Program-made: the position numbers and the translations under genes | Shown: piece by piece, positions 1 to 8,275 of the stretch | Layout: every line of letters begins with the position of its first letter | Position numbering within the stretch: the stretch's first letter is position 1 | Assembly: GCA_018823025.1 (NCBI GenBank) | Contig: JAHJJI010000123.1 | Span: 1-47,016, forward strand | Direction of reading: 5' to 3' | Source: Gammaproteobacteria bacterium | GTDB lineage: Bacteria; Pseudomonadota; Gammaproteobacteria; Burkholderiales; Sulfuricellaceae | Length of the DNA: 47,016 nucleotides | Notes under the pieces: model-generated | Told to the model about the DNA's origin: nothing | Databases searched by the model: none | The model's input: only the letters and a program-made list of their open reading frames with translations

Positions 1-837
1 CTGCGCAATCTGTATCTTGCCGGCGAGCCACTGGACGAGCCGACCGCGCGCTGGATCGCCGATGCGCTCAAGGTCAATATCATCGACAACTACTGGCAGA
101 CCGAGACCGGTTGGCCGATCCTGTCCAGTGTGCCGGGCATAGAAGATACGCCGCGCAAGTTCGGCTCACCCAGCTTCCAGGTGTATGGTTTTAACCTGAA
201 ACTGCTGCACGAGAGTACCGGTCAGGAAGTGGGAGTCAACGAGAAGGGCGTACTGGTAGCGGTGCCTCCGCTGCCACCGGGTTGTTTGTCCACGGTATGG
301 GGTGACGACACGCGCTTCGTCAACACCTACTTCTCGACTTTCGAGACCGAAAAGGTCTACTCCACCTTCGATTGGGCGACCCGTGACGAGGATGGCTACT
401 ATTTCATTCTTGGCCGCACCGACGATGTCATCAATGTCGCCGGACATCGCCTGGGCACGCGCGAGATCGAGGAGGCCATTCAGGCCCATCCCAACATCGC
501 CGAAGTGGCAGTGGTTGGCATTCACGACGAGTTGAAGGGGCAGGCAGTCATGGCCTTCGCTGTGGCTAAGGATGCGAGCCGCACTTCAACTCCGGAAAGT
601 GCTGCCCAGATGGAAAAGGAAGTGATGGCGACCGTAGACAAGGAGCTAGGCGCCATCGCACGTCCCGCCAAGGTGCATTTCGTTTCGGTATTGCCGAAAA
701 CCCGCTCCGGCAAGCTCCTGCGCCGCAGCATGCAGGCGCTGGCAGAAGGGCGTGAACCCGGAGATTTGACCACGCTGGACGATCCGGCTTCTCTTGAACT
801 GATACGGAATGTCATTGCACAATGGCGAAAAGACTGA
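1..837 (+). CDS. prpE: Propionate--CoA ligase, C-terminal part (5' end outside window)
   Basis: The frame is open from base 1, so the gene begins upstream. The protein belongs to the AMP-forming acyl-CoA synthetases, which make an acyl-adenylate and then an acyl-CoA in the cytosol. The visible part begins with an LAGEPLDEPT stretch and YWQTETGWP, the adenylate-binding motif in the form typical of propionyl-CoA synthetases. It continues with the hinge and core GRTDDVINVAGHRLGTREIE and ends with PKTRSGKLLRR, whose lysine (codon 712-714) is the catalytic residue that protein acetylation controls in this family. About 278 residues are present out of roughly 630 usual. Acetyl-CoA synthetase is the main alternative. 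The 80-base gap to the next gene suggests it ends its transcription unit. Confidence 0.88.
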   Translation: MRNLYLAGEPLDEPTARWIADALKVNIIDNYWQTETGWPILSSVPGIEDTPRKFGSPSFQVYGFNLKLLHESTGQEVGVNEKGVLVAVPPLPPGCLSTVWGDDTRFVNTYFSTFETEKVYSTFDWATRDEDGYYFILGRTDDVINVAGHRLGTREIEEAIQAHPNIAEVAVVGIHDELKGQAVMAFAVAKDASRTSTPESAAQMEKEVMATVDKELGAIARPAKVHFVSVLPKTRSGKLLRRSMQALAEGREPGDLTTLDDPASLELIRNVIAQWRKD

Positions 838-860
838 CTATTTGGAGCTCACGATTTGTA

Positions 861-889
861 TTATCAGGCGCTATTCCGTAACCTATACT
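861..889 (+). promoter_or_regulatory. Possible sigma70 promoter of the HDOD-GGDEF gene
   Basis: TTATCA, 17 bases, TATACT. The -10 box matches five of six consensus bases and the -35 box four of six. It lies 29 bases before the start codon at 918. This is a sequence match only. Confidence 0.4.
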
Positions 890-917
890 CAATCAAAATA
901 AAAATCACAGGTCTGTA

Positions 918-2852
918 ATGGAAGCTATCAACCAGAACCGCTTCAAAGAACTGAAGGCAACGGGACAGTTGCCCTCACCGAAGGTCGTGGCGCTTGCCCT
1001 GCTGAATTTGATGCAGCAGGAAGACGTTACAATCCAGAGTATTGCGCATGTTGTTCAAACCGACCCGGCCCTTTCCGGGCGCTTGATCAAATTCGCCAAT
1101 TCGCTGCATTTCAATACGCGCCGCCCTATCGCTTCGGTTTCCGAAGCGGTGATGATGATCGGCCTGCCTATGGTACGCCAGTTGGTGCTGGGATTTTCGG
1201 TTTTATCCGATCATCGCAATGGCAAATGCAATGCTTTCAATTACCAGCAATTCTGGTCGTGTTCACTGGCTACAGCCATCGCCAACCAGGCGCTGAGCGC
1301 ACAGGCCAAAACATCGAGCGAGGAAACTTTTACCTGCGGTTTGCTGAGCGGAATTGGAAGACTAACGCTGGCCACCCTGTTTCCCGACAAGTATGCAACA
1401 GTTCTCAGCACCGCAGCAGGCGTACCTCCTGATGAATTGAACCGTCTGGAGCAGGAACAATTTGACACCGATCACAATGAGTTGGCTGCCGCTCTGCTCA
1501 AGGAATGGGGGTTCCCCCTCATTCTCATTGAAACGATCTATCATCATGAGAATCCGGAAAAAGGGGATTTTCAGGCGGGTTCGCGGGCCTATACGCTGGT
1601 GCATTCGTTATCCTTGTCCCGTAGCCTGGCAAACCTCTGCATAGCGGACGAAGGTTCGCGCCGAGCATTGCTGCCGGGTTTGTACGTGCTTGGCGCTCGC
1701 CTCGGCATCGATGCTGAAGCGCTGATGACCCTGAGCGATCATGTCGTCAGCGAATGGCAGCAGTGGGGTAAGATTCTCGACGTGCCGACCCAGGAACTGC
1801 CGTCCTTTGCCGAAATCGCGGCCTCCTTGCCACCCCTGGTTGAGGTTGCCGGCAGCGGAACATCAGGGAAAACCGATCAAGCTGAACTTCCTCTGCGCAT
1901 CCTGATTGTGGACGACGACAAGGCTGTTTCCAATTATCTGCAAAAGCTTCTGGCCAGTCATGGGCATACCGTGTTCTCTGCTGCTGATGGGCAGGAGGGG
2001 CTGGAGAAGGTGATCGAATACAATCCTCAGCTCGTTATCAGCGACTGGGTAATGCCGAACATGGATGGCATCGCCTTCTGCAAATCCTTGCGCACGACCC
2101 GGGGCGGTCGAGAACTTTACTTTATCATTCTGACGGCCCTGGCCGATGAAGACCGGCTGGTCGAGGCATTCGAGGCCGGGGTGGACGATTACCTGGTCAA
2201 GCCTTTCAGTGTAAAAGTGCTGATGGCACGCTTGCGTGCCGGTCAAAGGTTGACTCAGCTCAAAGAGGAGATCAGCCGGGAACGGGAAGAGGTGCGCCGT
2301 ATCGCTTCGGAACTGGCCGTTACCAATCGTCGCCTGCAACGTCTGGCTCTGACGGATCCTCTGACCCTGCTGCCCAATCGGCGTTTTGGCATGGATAGTC
2401 TGGAGCAGGAGTGGGAGGCGGCCAAAAACAGTGCCCGCCCCTTGACCTGCATGCTGATCGATTTGGATCGCTTCAAGCAGATTAACGATACTTACGGTCA
2501 CGACATTGGAGATGCCGCACTGAAGCAGGCCGCCAAGATTTTGAAAAATGCCGCGCGTACGCAGGATATCGTTTCCCGCATAGGTGGCGAGGAATTCATG
2601 GTGATTTGCCCGGATACCCAGCTGAAAGAGGGCGCGCAGTATGCCGAGCTGATCCGCAGGACATTTGAAGACAGCTTGATCAATGCTGGAGCAGAACGCA
2701 TAAAAATAAATGTCAGCATCGGCGTCGCCCAATATAACCCGACCATGCCGCATTTTAGCGCCCTGATCAAAGCTGCCGACGATGCGTTGTATCAGGCCAA
2801 ACTCAATGGCAGGAACAAGGTTGTGGCCTCCACATCCGCAACCTCTCGGTGA
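918..2852 (+). CDS. HDOD - receiver - GGDEF signalling protein (probable diguanylate cyclase)
   Basis: A three-domain cytosolic regulator of 644 residues. Residues about 15-215 form an HDOD domain, an HD-like fold without the full metal-binding set that usually acts in protein contacts. Residues about 326-440 form a receiver domain with acidic pocket VDDD, phospho-acceptor D376 in SDWVMPN and a conserved lysine in LVKPF. A coiled linker (about 445-475) leads to a GGDEF domain whose active-site motif is intact as GGEEF (556-560), after DPLTLLPNRR and DLDRFKQIND. It should therefore make cyclic di-GMP from GTP, controlled by phosphorylation of the receiver. No kinase gene lies beside it, so the partner is unknown. 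The next gene converges on it with a gap of 4 bases. Confidence 0.9.
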   Translation: MEAINQNRFKELKATGQLPSPKVVALALLNLMQQEDVTIQSIAHVVQTDPALSGRLIKFANSLHFNTRRPIASVSEAVMMIGLPMVRQLVLGFSVLSDHRNGKCNAFNYQQFWSCSLATAIANQALSAQAKTSSEETFTCGLLSGIGRLTLATLFPDKYATVLSTAAGVPPDELNRLEQEQFDTDHNELAAALLKEWGFPLILIETIYHHENPEKGDFQAGSRAYTLVHSLSLSRSLANLCIADEGSRRALLPGLYVLGARLGIDAEALMTLSDHVVSEWQQWGKILDVPTQELPSFAEIAASLPPLVEVAGSGTSGKTDQAELPLRILIVDDDKAVSNYLQKLLASHGHTVFSAADGQEGLEKVIEYNPQLVISDWVMPNMDGIAFCKSLRTTRGGRELYFIILTALADEDRLVEAFEAGVDDYLVKPFSVKVLMARLRAGQRLTQLKEEISREREEVRRIASELAVTNRRLQRLALTDPLTLLPNRRFGMDSLEQEWEAAKNSARPLTCMLIDLDRFKQINDTYGHDIGDAALKQAAKILKNAARTQDIVSRIGGEEFMVICPDTQLKEGAQYAELIRRTFEDSLINAGAERIKINVSIGVAQYNPTMPHFSALIKAADDALYQAKLNGRNKVVASTSATSR

Positions 2853-2856
2853 GGTT

Positions 2857-3801
2857 TTAGCGCTTTCTGATCAGCCAGCAGCGATGTATTTTCTTGTTGC
2901 GAAAATCTTCCGGGACGGTCTGACTGGAAATTTCCCTGATGTTTTTCGTTGCCAGCGCAGCCTCGTCGAGTTGGAAACTACGCAGGTTGGTTGAGAAGAA
3001 AAGCTCGCCGTTTTCCGGCAATAATTTCAGGCATTGATTGATCAGTCGGGCATGGTCGCGCTGCACATCGAGCACACCGCTCATTTTCTTGGAATTCGAG
3101 AAAGTGGGAGGATCCATGACAATCAGGTCGTAATGTTCTCCACGCCTTATTTCATCATCCAGAAAACCGAATACATCGGCGCGCACCAGTTCATGCTGCT
3201 CCAGATTCATGTCGTTCAGCTCGAAGTTGCGACGCGTCCAATCCTGATAAGTGTTGGACAGATCAACGGTGGTGGAGCGGATGGCACCACCCGCTGCAGC
3301 GTAGACCGTAAAACTGCCTGTATAAGCGAACAGATTGAGAAAGCGTCTGCCGGCGGCTTTCTTCTGAACCATGCGCCGGGTGTTGCGGTGGTCGAGGAAC
3401 AGGCCGGTGTCGAGATACTCTTCCAGGTTGACGATAAACCGGTGGCCGCCTTCATGCACGATAAAATCCTCACCCCGGGCGCCGGTTTTTTCGTACTGCA
3501 GCAGGCCGCGCTGACGCCTCCTTTGCTTGAAGTAAATAGAGGAAATAGGCAGGGCCAGTACTTCGCTCGCCGCGGCGCGCACGCTTTCCACCCAGCGTTC
3601 ATGCTCTTCCTCGCCGATTTGCCAGCCGGTGTCGAATTCTTGCAGGTGCGCTTTTTGTTCGTACAGATCCAGAGCAACCGGAAACTCCGGTACGTCGCGG
3701 TCGTAGACACGGTAGCAGCTGACGCCGCGCCGACTTGCCCACTTCGACCAGTGCCGGAAGTTTTTCTGCAATCGGTTGAAAAAAATCGATATATCAGTCA
3801 C
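2857..3801 (-). CDS. Class I SAM-dependent methyltransferase, RlmK-like (putative 23S rRNA methyltransferase)
   Basis: The protein resembles the C-terminal half of E. coli RlmKL, which makes m7G2069 in 23S rRNA, standing alone without the RlmL half. It carries the SAM-binding signature FLNLFAYTGSFTVYAAAGGA, the acidic residue of TTVDLS, and the catalytic-type motif MDPPTFSNSK. An N-terminal part (YRVYDRDVPEFPVALDLYE) matches the small domain seen in this family. I chose GTG 3801 (VTDISIFFNRLQKN) because homologous proteins start at this block. The frame is open to a TTG at 3897, but that extension is not family-like and runs into the rhlE promoter region. No clear ribosome site precedes either start. 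The rRNA target is inferred. Confidence 0.78.
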   Translation of the reverse strand: MTDISIFFNRLQKNFRHWSKWASRRGVSCYRVYDRDVPEFPVALDLYEQKAHLQEFDTGWQIGEEEHERWVESVRAAASEVLALPISSIYFKQRRRQRGLLQYEKTGARGEDFIVHEGGHRFIVNLEEYLDTGLFLDHRNTRRMVQKKAAGRRFLNLFAYTGSFTVYAAAGGAIRSTTVDLSNTYQDWTRRNFELNDMNLEQHELVRADVFGFLDDEIRRGEHYDLIVMDPPTFSNSKKMSGVLDVQRDHARLINQCLKLLPENGELFFSTNLRSFQLDEAALATKNIREISSQTVPEDFRNKKIHRCWLIRKR

Positions 3802-3967
3802 TTGGTAAATTGATTTGGCTGGCGTATAATCGTTCGGCAAGGATTTGTCGTGCAATCCGGTCTGCCGCACAAGCCCGCGTAGTATACCCCACCCCAAGTT
3901 TTAACTTTGTCACGATCTGCCTGGACCGGCCAAATAATTGTGGGCCGACGTTTAGGAGATGCCATAC

Positions 3968-5398
3968 ATGTCGTTTGAAACTCTCGGCCTTTCGGCCGAA
4001 TTGCTGCGCGCCGTTACCGATCAAGGCTATACCGAGCCCACGCCGATCCAGGCGCAAGCTATTCCGGTCGTTCTGGAAGGGCGCGACCTTATGGGTGGCG
4101 CACAGACCGGCACCGGTAAAACGGCCGGTTTTACGCTGCCTTTGCTACAGTTGCTGAGCGTCCATGCCAATACCAGCACTTCGCCAGCCAAACACCCTGT
4201 ACGCGCACTGATCCTCACGCCTACGCGTGAACTTGCCGCGCAGGTAGAAGAAAGCGTACAGACTTATGGCAAATATCTGCCATTGAAATCCACCGTGGTA
4301 TTTGGCGGAGTCAACATTAAAGAACAGATCGCCGCGCTGAAAGGCGGAGTGGAAATTCTGGTGGCAACGCCCGGGCGATTGCTTGACCACGTCGAGCAAA
4401 AAACCGTCAATCTGTCCAAGGTCGAAATACTGGTGCTGGACGAGGCAGACCGCATGCTGGACATGGGCTTTCTCCCCGATATCAAGCGCATCATCGCGCT
4501 ATTGCCCGCGAAGCGGCAAAACCTGCTGTTTTCCGCTACCTTCGCCGGCGAAATCAAAAAACTTTCTGATCAATTGCTCACAGACCCGGTGCTGATCGAG
4601 GTGGCGCGCCGCAACGCCGCTTCCGAGAATGTCACCCAAGTGATCTATCCGGTAGACCACGAGCGCAAGCGCGAACTGCTGGCGCACCTGATCAAGTCTG
4701 AAAATCTGCAGCAAGTTCTGGTGTTCAGCCGAACCAAGCACGGCGCCAGTCGTCTGGCCCAACAACTGGAGAAGGACGGCATCAGCGCCACCGCGATTCA
4801 CGGTGACAAGAGCCAGCAGCAACGCACCCAGGCGCTGATGGAGTTTAAGGCAGGCACGGTTCGTGTTCTCGTCGCGACCGATGTCGCCGCTCGCGGTCTG
4901 GATATCGACCAGCTTCCCCATGTGGTGAATTTTGACCTGCCCAACGCGCCGGAAGATTATGTCCATCGCATCGGTCGAACCGGGCGTGCCGGCAGTAGCG
5001 GTGAAGCAATTTCGCTGGTGTGCGCGGACGAGCTGAGGATGCTGGCGGAAATCGAGTCCATGTTGAAGCGTGAATTGCCCAGAATAATCGTGCCCGGCTT
5101 CGAGCCTGGTGCGGCCGCCCAGATTGCAGCCCGAGCAGGATTCGCAGACCGGCCCCGGCGTGAGCCACGGCCTGCGGAACATTCCCGCAACAGGGAAGGG
5201 CGGGACGGCAGGGAGGGTAGAAGTGCGCCCTCCCGCCCCCCTGTCAATCCGCTGGATGCGCCCTATGTTACGCCGCCTATCAAGCAAGAAGCGGTTCAGC
5301 CCGCGTCCACATCTCACGCTAATCCGCGCCAGACCGTGAAGAAACCTATTCCGGCACTGCTGATGCGGCCGGCAACTCCAACATCTGAAGGAAACTAA
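3968..5398 (+). CDS. rhlE: DEAD-box ATP-dependent RNA helicase, RhlE type
   Basis: An ATP-driven RNA unwinding enzyme of 476 residues that acts in ribosome assembly and RNA decay. The Q motif region ([11 protein letters not shown]), motif I AQTGTGKT (45-52), PTRELA, motif II DEAD (158-161), SAT, and [10 protein letters not shown] are all present. The last 80 residues are basic and disordered ([18 protein letters not shown]), as in RhlE tails that bind RNA. The start is ATG 3968, which has AGGAG nine bases upstream. An in-frame ATG at 3959 touches that ribosome site and is unlikely. The stop codon lies in the loop of a strong inverted repeat. Neighbouring rne suggests a shared role in RNA turnover, but they are far apart and not an operon. 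Confidence 0.92.
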   Translation: MSFETLGLSAELLRAVTDQGYTEPTPIQAQAIPVVLEGRDLMGGAQTGTGKTAGFTLPLLQLLSVHANTSTSPAKHPVRALILTPTRELAAQVEESVQTYGKYLPLKSTVVFGGVNIKEQIAALKGGVEILVATPGRLLDHVEQKTVNLSKVEILVLDEADRMLDMGFLPDIKRIIALLPAKRQNLLFSATFAGEIKKLSDQLLTDPVLIEVARRNAASENVTQVIYPVDHERKRELLAHLIKSENLQQVLVFSRTKHGASRLAQQLEKDGISATAIHGDKSQQQRTQALMEFKAGTVRVLVATDVAARGLDIDQLPHVVNFDLPNAPEDYVHRIGRTGRAGSSGEAISLVCADELRMLAEIESMLKRELPRIIVPGFEPGAAAQIAARAGFADRPRREPRPAEHSRNREGRDGREGRSAPSRPPVNPLDAPYVTPPIKQEAVQPASTSHANPRQTVKKPIPALLMRPATPTSEGN

Positions 5399-5413
5399 TT
5401 TCCTTCAGATGTT
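5380..5413 (+). terminator. 15-bp perfect hairpin overlapping the rhlE stop codon
   Basis: Arms 5380-5394 and 5399-5413 are perfect reverse complements, and the four-base loop CTAA contains the TAA stop. There is no run of T after it, so it may be a weak or Rho-assisted terminator or a 3'-end stabilising stem. The right arm reaches the -35 box of the next promoter. Confidence 0.6.
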
Positions 5414-5440
5414 GATTCGAGCCCGGTTCTAGTTTATCCT
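5412..5440 (+). promoter_or_regulatory. Likely promoter of tRNA-Ser and SRP RNA
   Basis: TTGATT, 17 bases, TATCCT, followed by a GC-rich stretch (TCCCGGC), the arrangement usual for stable-RNA promoters under growth-rate control. It ends 12 bases before the tRNA. Confidence 0.5.
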
Positions 5441-5452
5441 TCCCGGCTCTTC

Positions 5453-5542
5453 GGAGAGGTGGATGAGTGGTTTAAGTCGCACGCCTGGAAAGCGTGTTTA
5501 GGTTAATGCCTAACGCGGGTTCGAATCCCGCCCTCTCCGCCA
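5453..5542 (+). tRNA. tRNA-Ser (anticodon GGA)
   Basis: A 90-base type II tRNA with a long variable arm. The acceptor stem GGAGAGG pairs with CCTCTCC (5532-5538), the discriminator is G, and CCA (5540-5542) is encoded. The anticodon stem CACGC/GCGTG encloses loop CTGGAAA with anticodon GGA at 5487-5489, which reads UCC and UCU. The T arm holds GGTTCGAATCC. Confidence 0.97.
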
Positions 5543-5549
5543 GATTTAT

Positions 5550-5645
5550 GGCGGGCCTCCCCGCATTGCAAGGTAGTGAACCTGGTCAGATCCGGAAGGA
5601 AGCAGCCACAGCTATTTATTGCAAGTGCCGGGGGTTGGGCTCGCC
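5550..5645 (+). ncRNA. ffs: Signal recognition particle RNA (4.5S, small bacterial type)
   Basis: The conserved SRP core with the GGAA tetraloop region (TCCGGAAGGAAGCAGCC) is present. The ends GGCGGGCC (5550-5557) and GGCTCGCC (5638-5645) pair, closing one long hairpin of about 96 bases. It binds Ffh for co-translational membrane targeting. It starts 7 bases after tRNA-Ser and is probably cut from the same transcript. The order tRNA-Ser, ffs, dnaX is common in betaproteobacteria. Confidence 0.93.
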
Positions 5646-5702
5646 ACCCCTAAACTGCTTGGCGCTCTGCCTGGTGGGTCGTAATCTGTTACAATTTCCC
5701 CC

Positions 5703-7304
5703 ATGAGTTACCAAGTCCTGGCGCGTAAATGGCGCCCCAAAACTTTCACTGAGCTGGTAGGCCAAGAGCACGTCGTCAAGGCGCTGTCCAATGCCCTGGA
5801 CCAGCAACGTCTGCACCATGCCTATCTGCTTACGGGTACCCGAGGTGTCGGCAAAACCACGTTGGCAAGGATACTGGCTAAAGCACTCAACTGCGAAACC
5901 GGTATGACCTCTGCACCCTGTGGCCAATGTTCTGCTTGCCGCGAAATAGACAGCGGGCGGTTTGTCGATCTGCTTGAACTGGACGCAGCTTCCAACACCG
6001 GCATCGACAATATGCGCGAGATACTGGACAACGCCCAGTACGCGCCAACTGCCGGACGATTCAAGGTTTATTTGATCGACGAAGTGCACATGCTCTCCAA
6101 GGCGGCCTTCAATTCCATGCTGAAAACGCTGGAAGAACCGCCTGAACACGTTAAATTCATACTCGCCACCACCGATCCGCAGAAAATTCCAGTCACGGTG
6201 CTGTCGCGCTGCCTGCAATTCAATCTCAAACAAATGCCCCCCCTGTTGATTGCCGGCCATCTGCAAAGCGTCATGGTGCAGGAAAACATCCCTTTCGAGC
6301 AGGCTGCGATGCAACTTCTGGCACGCGCCGCCCAGGGCAGCATGCGCGACGCACTGTCTCTTCTCGATCAGGCCATCGCCTACAGCGGCGGCATGGTGGG
6401 TGAGGCTCAGGTGCGCGACATGCTGGGTTCGATCGACCAGACCTACCTGCTTGAAATCCTCGGCGCCTTGGCTGCCAAGGACGGACCGGCTCTGATTGCT
6501 GCGGCCGAACGGATGGAAGAACGCAGCCTGTCGTTCGAGGCAGCCTTGCAGGACTTGGGCGCGCTGCTGCACAAGATCGCTCTGGCGCAGACCATTCCGG
6601 AGGCGCTCGGCGAGGATCTGCCGGAACGGGCGAAACTGCTCGAATTGGCGCAGCTTTTCAGTGTCGATGAGGTGCAGTTGTGTTACCAGATCGCTCTGCA
6701 TGGCCGACGTGACTTGAGTCTGGCGCCGGATGAATTTGCCGGTTTCAGCATGACTTTGTTGCGAATGCTGGCTTTTACCTTGGAGGAGGCGCCCCAGCCT
6801 GCGGTTCGACGCGAAATGCCGCACCCGACTCCTCCTGCGAAGGCTGTTGTGAGTGAAGAGGAGCGCCCGGCTGAAAAATCTGCTCCCGCTGCCAAGTCAA
6901 ATACTCCCCTGAATAACAATCCCTCTTTTTCCGGCGACTGGCACGGCCTTGTGAACCAACTCAAGCTGGGCGGTATGGCCAAGATGCTGGCTCAGCACTG
7001 CGAGCTTAAATCCTTTGAGAACGGCCTGATGGAACTATGCGTGCCACAGGAGCATCGCCACCTGATGGAGAAACCTTACCAGGACAAACTCAGGGTAGCC
7101 GTGACCGAGCACTTTACTGAACCAGTCAGGCTCAGTATTGCCGAGGGTAGCGTAACCGGCGATACCCCGGCCCAGATCGAAAATCGTGAGAAACAGGAAA
7201 AACAGTCACTGGCTGTGGCGGCGATCGAACAGGATCCGTTCGTGCGCAAGCTGGTTGAAAATTTTGACGCAAAGGTCATTGAATCCTCGGTTAAACCTCT
7301 ATGA
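5703..7304 (+). CDS. dnaX: DNA polymerase III subunit gamma/tau
   Basis: The clamp-loader ATPase that links helicase and polymerase cores at the replication fork. The 533-residue protein has Walker A GTRGVGKTT with K51, a four-cysteine zinc module (CETGMTSAPCGQCSAC), Walker B LIDEVHM, and sensor residues in TTDPQKIP. Domain III follows to about residue 370, then a proline/alanine-rich linker and a compact tau-type C-terminal domain (about 400-500). It is shorter than E. coli tau (643). I see no A-AAA-AAG slippery heptamer before the linker, so a gamma form made by frameshifting is not evident. ybaB follows after 16 bases and recR after one more, forming the usual operon. Confidence 0.96.
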   Translation: MSYQVLARKWRPKTFTELVGQEHVVKALSNALDQQRLHHAYLLTGTRGVGKTTLARILAKALNCETGMTSAPCGQCSACREIDSGRFVDLLELDAASNTGIDNMREILDNAQYAPTAGRFKVYLIDEVHMLSKAAFNSMLKTLEEPPEHVKFILATTDPQKIPVTVLSRCLQFNLKQMPPLLIAGHLQSVMVQENIPFEQAAMQLLARAAQGSMRDALSLLDQAIAYSGGMVGEAQVRDMLGSIDQTYLLEILGALAAKDGPALIAAAERMEERSLSFEAALQDLGALLHKIALAQTIPEALGEDLPERAKLLELAQLFSVDEVQLCYQIALHGRRDLSLAPDEFAGFSMTLLRMLAFTLEEAPQPAVRREMPHPTPPAKAVVSEEERPAEKSAPAAKSNTPLNNNPSFSGDWHGLVNQLKLGGMAKMLAQHCELKSFENGLMELCVPQEHRHLMEKPYQDKLRVAVTEHFTEPVRLSIAEGSVTGDTPAQIENREKQEKQSLAVAAIEQDPFVRKLVENFDAKVIESSVKPL

Positions 7305-7320
7305 GTGACAGGAGAGCAAG

Positions 7321-7647
7321 ATGTTGAAAGGCGGATTGGGCAATATCATGAAACAGGCCCAGCAAATGCAGGAAAACATGCAGAAAATGCAGGAAAAACT
7401 GGCCTCGGTTGAAGTTGAAGGTCAAGCTGGCGCCGGCATGGTCAAAGTGGTGATGACCTGCCGCCACGACGTTAAACGAGTGAGTATCGATGACAGCTTG
7501 ATGGGTGAGGACAAAGAGATGCTGGAAGACCTGCTGGCTGCCGCGGTGAATGACGCGGTGCGACGTGTGGAAACCGTCACCCAGGAAAAAATGAGCGGCT
7601 TTACCTCTGGACTGGGTCTTCCTCCGGGAATGAAGCTGCCATTCTAA
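7321..7647 (+). CDS. ybaB: YbaB/EbfC family nucleoid-associated protein
   Basis: A 108-residue DNA-binding dimer. The N-terminal part is a glutamine/methionine-rich helix ([19 protein letters not shown]), followed by the conserved [14 protein letters not shown] strand region and a glycine/proline-rich end. Its role in E. coli-type bacteria is nucleoid association; its conserved place between dnaX and recR suggests a link to replication or repair. A good ribosome site (CAGGAGAGC) precedes the ATG. Confidence 0.95.
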   Translation: MLKGGLGNIMKQAQQMQENMQKMQEKLASVEVEGQAGAGMVKVVMTCRHDVKRVSIDDSLMGEDKEMLEDLLAAAVNDAVRRVETVTQEKMSGFTSGLGLPPGMKLPF

Positions 7648-7648
7648 A

Positions 7649-8245
7649 GTGAAAGCGCCGTCCAGCCTCGAAAATCTGATCGAAGCCCTGCGTTGCCTGC
7701 CTGGAGTCGGGCCCAAATCAGCACAGCGTATGGCCTACCATCTGTTGCAGCGCGACCAGAAAGGCGCAACAAAACTGGCTGGTGCGCTGACTCATGCTCT
7801 CGACACCATCCGCCACTGCCGGCGGTGCAACAGTTTTACCGAGGAAGAAATCTGCTCTCTCTGCCGATCTGAGCGGCGCGAAGCCTCTCTGCTATGCGTG
7901 GTAGAAACGCCCGCTGACCTGATGATGATGGAGCAAACCCAGAGCTACCATGGCCTGTATTTCGTGTTGATGGGCCGGCTCAGTCCGCTCGACGGCATCG
8001 GTCCGAAAGAGATTCATCTCGACCGTTTGATCCAGCGCGCCACCGATGGGGCGGTGAATGAAGTGATCCTGGCAACCAATTTCACCGTTGAGGGAGAAGC
8101 GACAGCACATTATATCGGTGAAATTTTGCGCTCGCGCGGCGTTAAAGCCAGTCGCATAGCGCGCGGCTTACCGGTCGGCGGCGAACTTGAGCACGTGGAC
8201 AGCGGCACTCTGGCACAAGCCATCCTGGAGCGCCGCGAAGTTTGA
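7649..8245 (+). CDS. recR: Recombination mediator protein RecR
   Basis: RecR works with RecF and RecO to load RecA on gapped DNA. The 198-residue protein has the N-terminal helix-hairpin-helix ([17 protein letters not shown]), a zinc finger with C57, C60, C69 and C72, a Toprim domain ([12 protein letters not shown]) and the Walker-B-like C-terminus. The GTG start at 7649 is one base after the ybaB stop, implying translational coupling. Confidence 0.96.
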   Translation: MKAPSSLENLIEALRCLPGVGPKSAQRMAYHLLQRDQKGATKLAGALTHALDTIRHCRRCNSFTEEEICSLCRSERREASLLCVVETPADLMMMEQTQSYHGLYFVLMGRLSPLDGIGPKEIHLDRLIQRATDGAVNEVILATNFTVEGEATAHYIGEILRSRGVKASRIARGLPVGGELEHVDSGTLAQAILERREV

Positions 8246-8275
8246 CAATCTGTGGTTGTTTTGTAAGGTCTTTCC

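Noticed and set aside
1863-2753. 296-codon minus-strand frame opposite the GGDEF gene
   Set aside because: The plus-strand protein has intact receiver and GGEEF motifs; the reverse frame has no recognisable domain.
3034-3813. 259-codon plus-strand frame opposite the methyltransferase gene
   Set aside because: The minus-strand protein has clear SAM-binding and MDPPTF motifs.
5616-6824. 402-codon minus-strand frame opposite dnaX
   Set aside because: It overlaps the SRP RNA and dnaX, both certain, and its protein is histidine/glutamine-rich as expected from an antisense frame.
6850-7000. Possible programmed frameshift in dnaX for a gamma product
   Set aside because: No A-AAA-AAG heptamer or following stem was found in the linker region.
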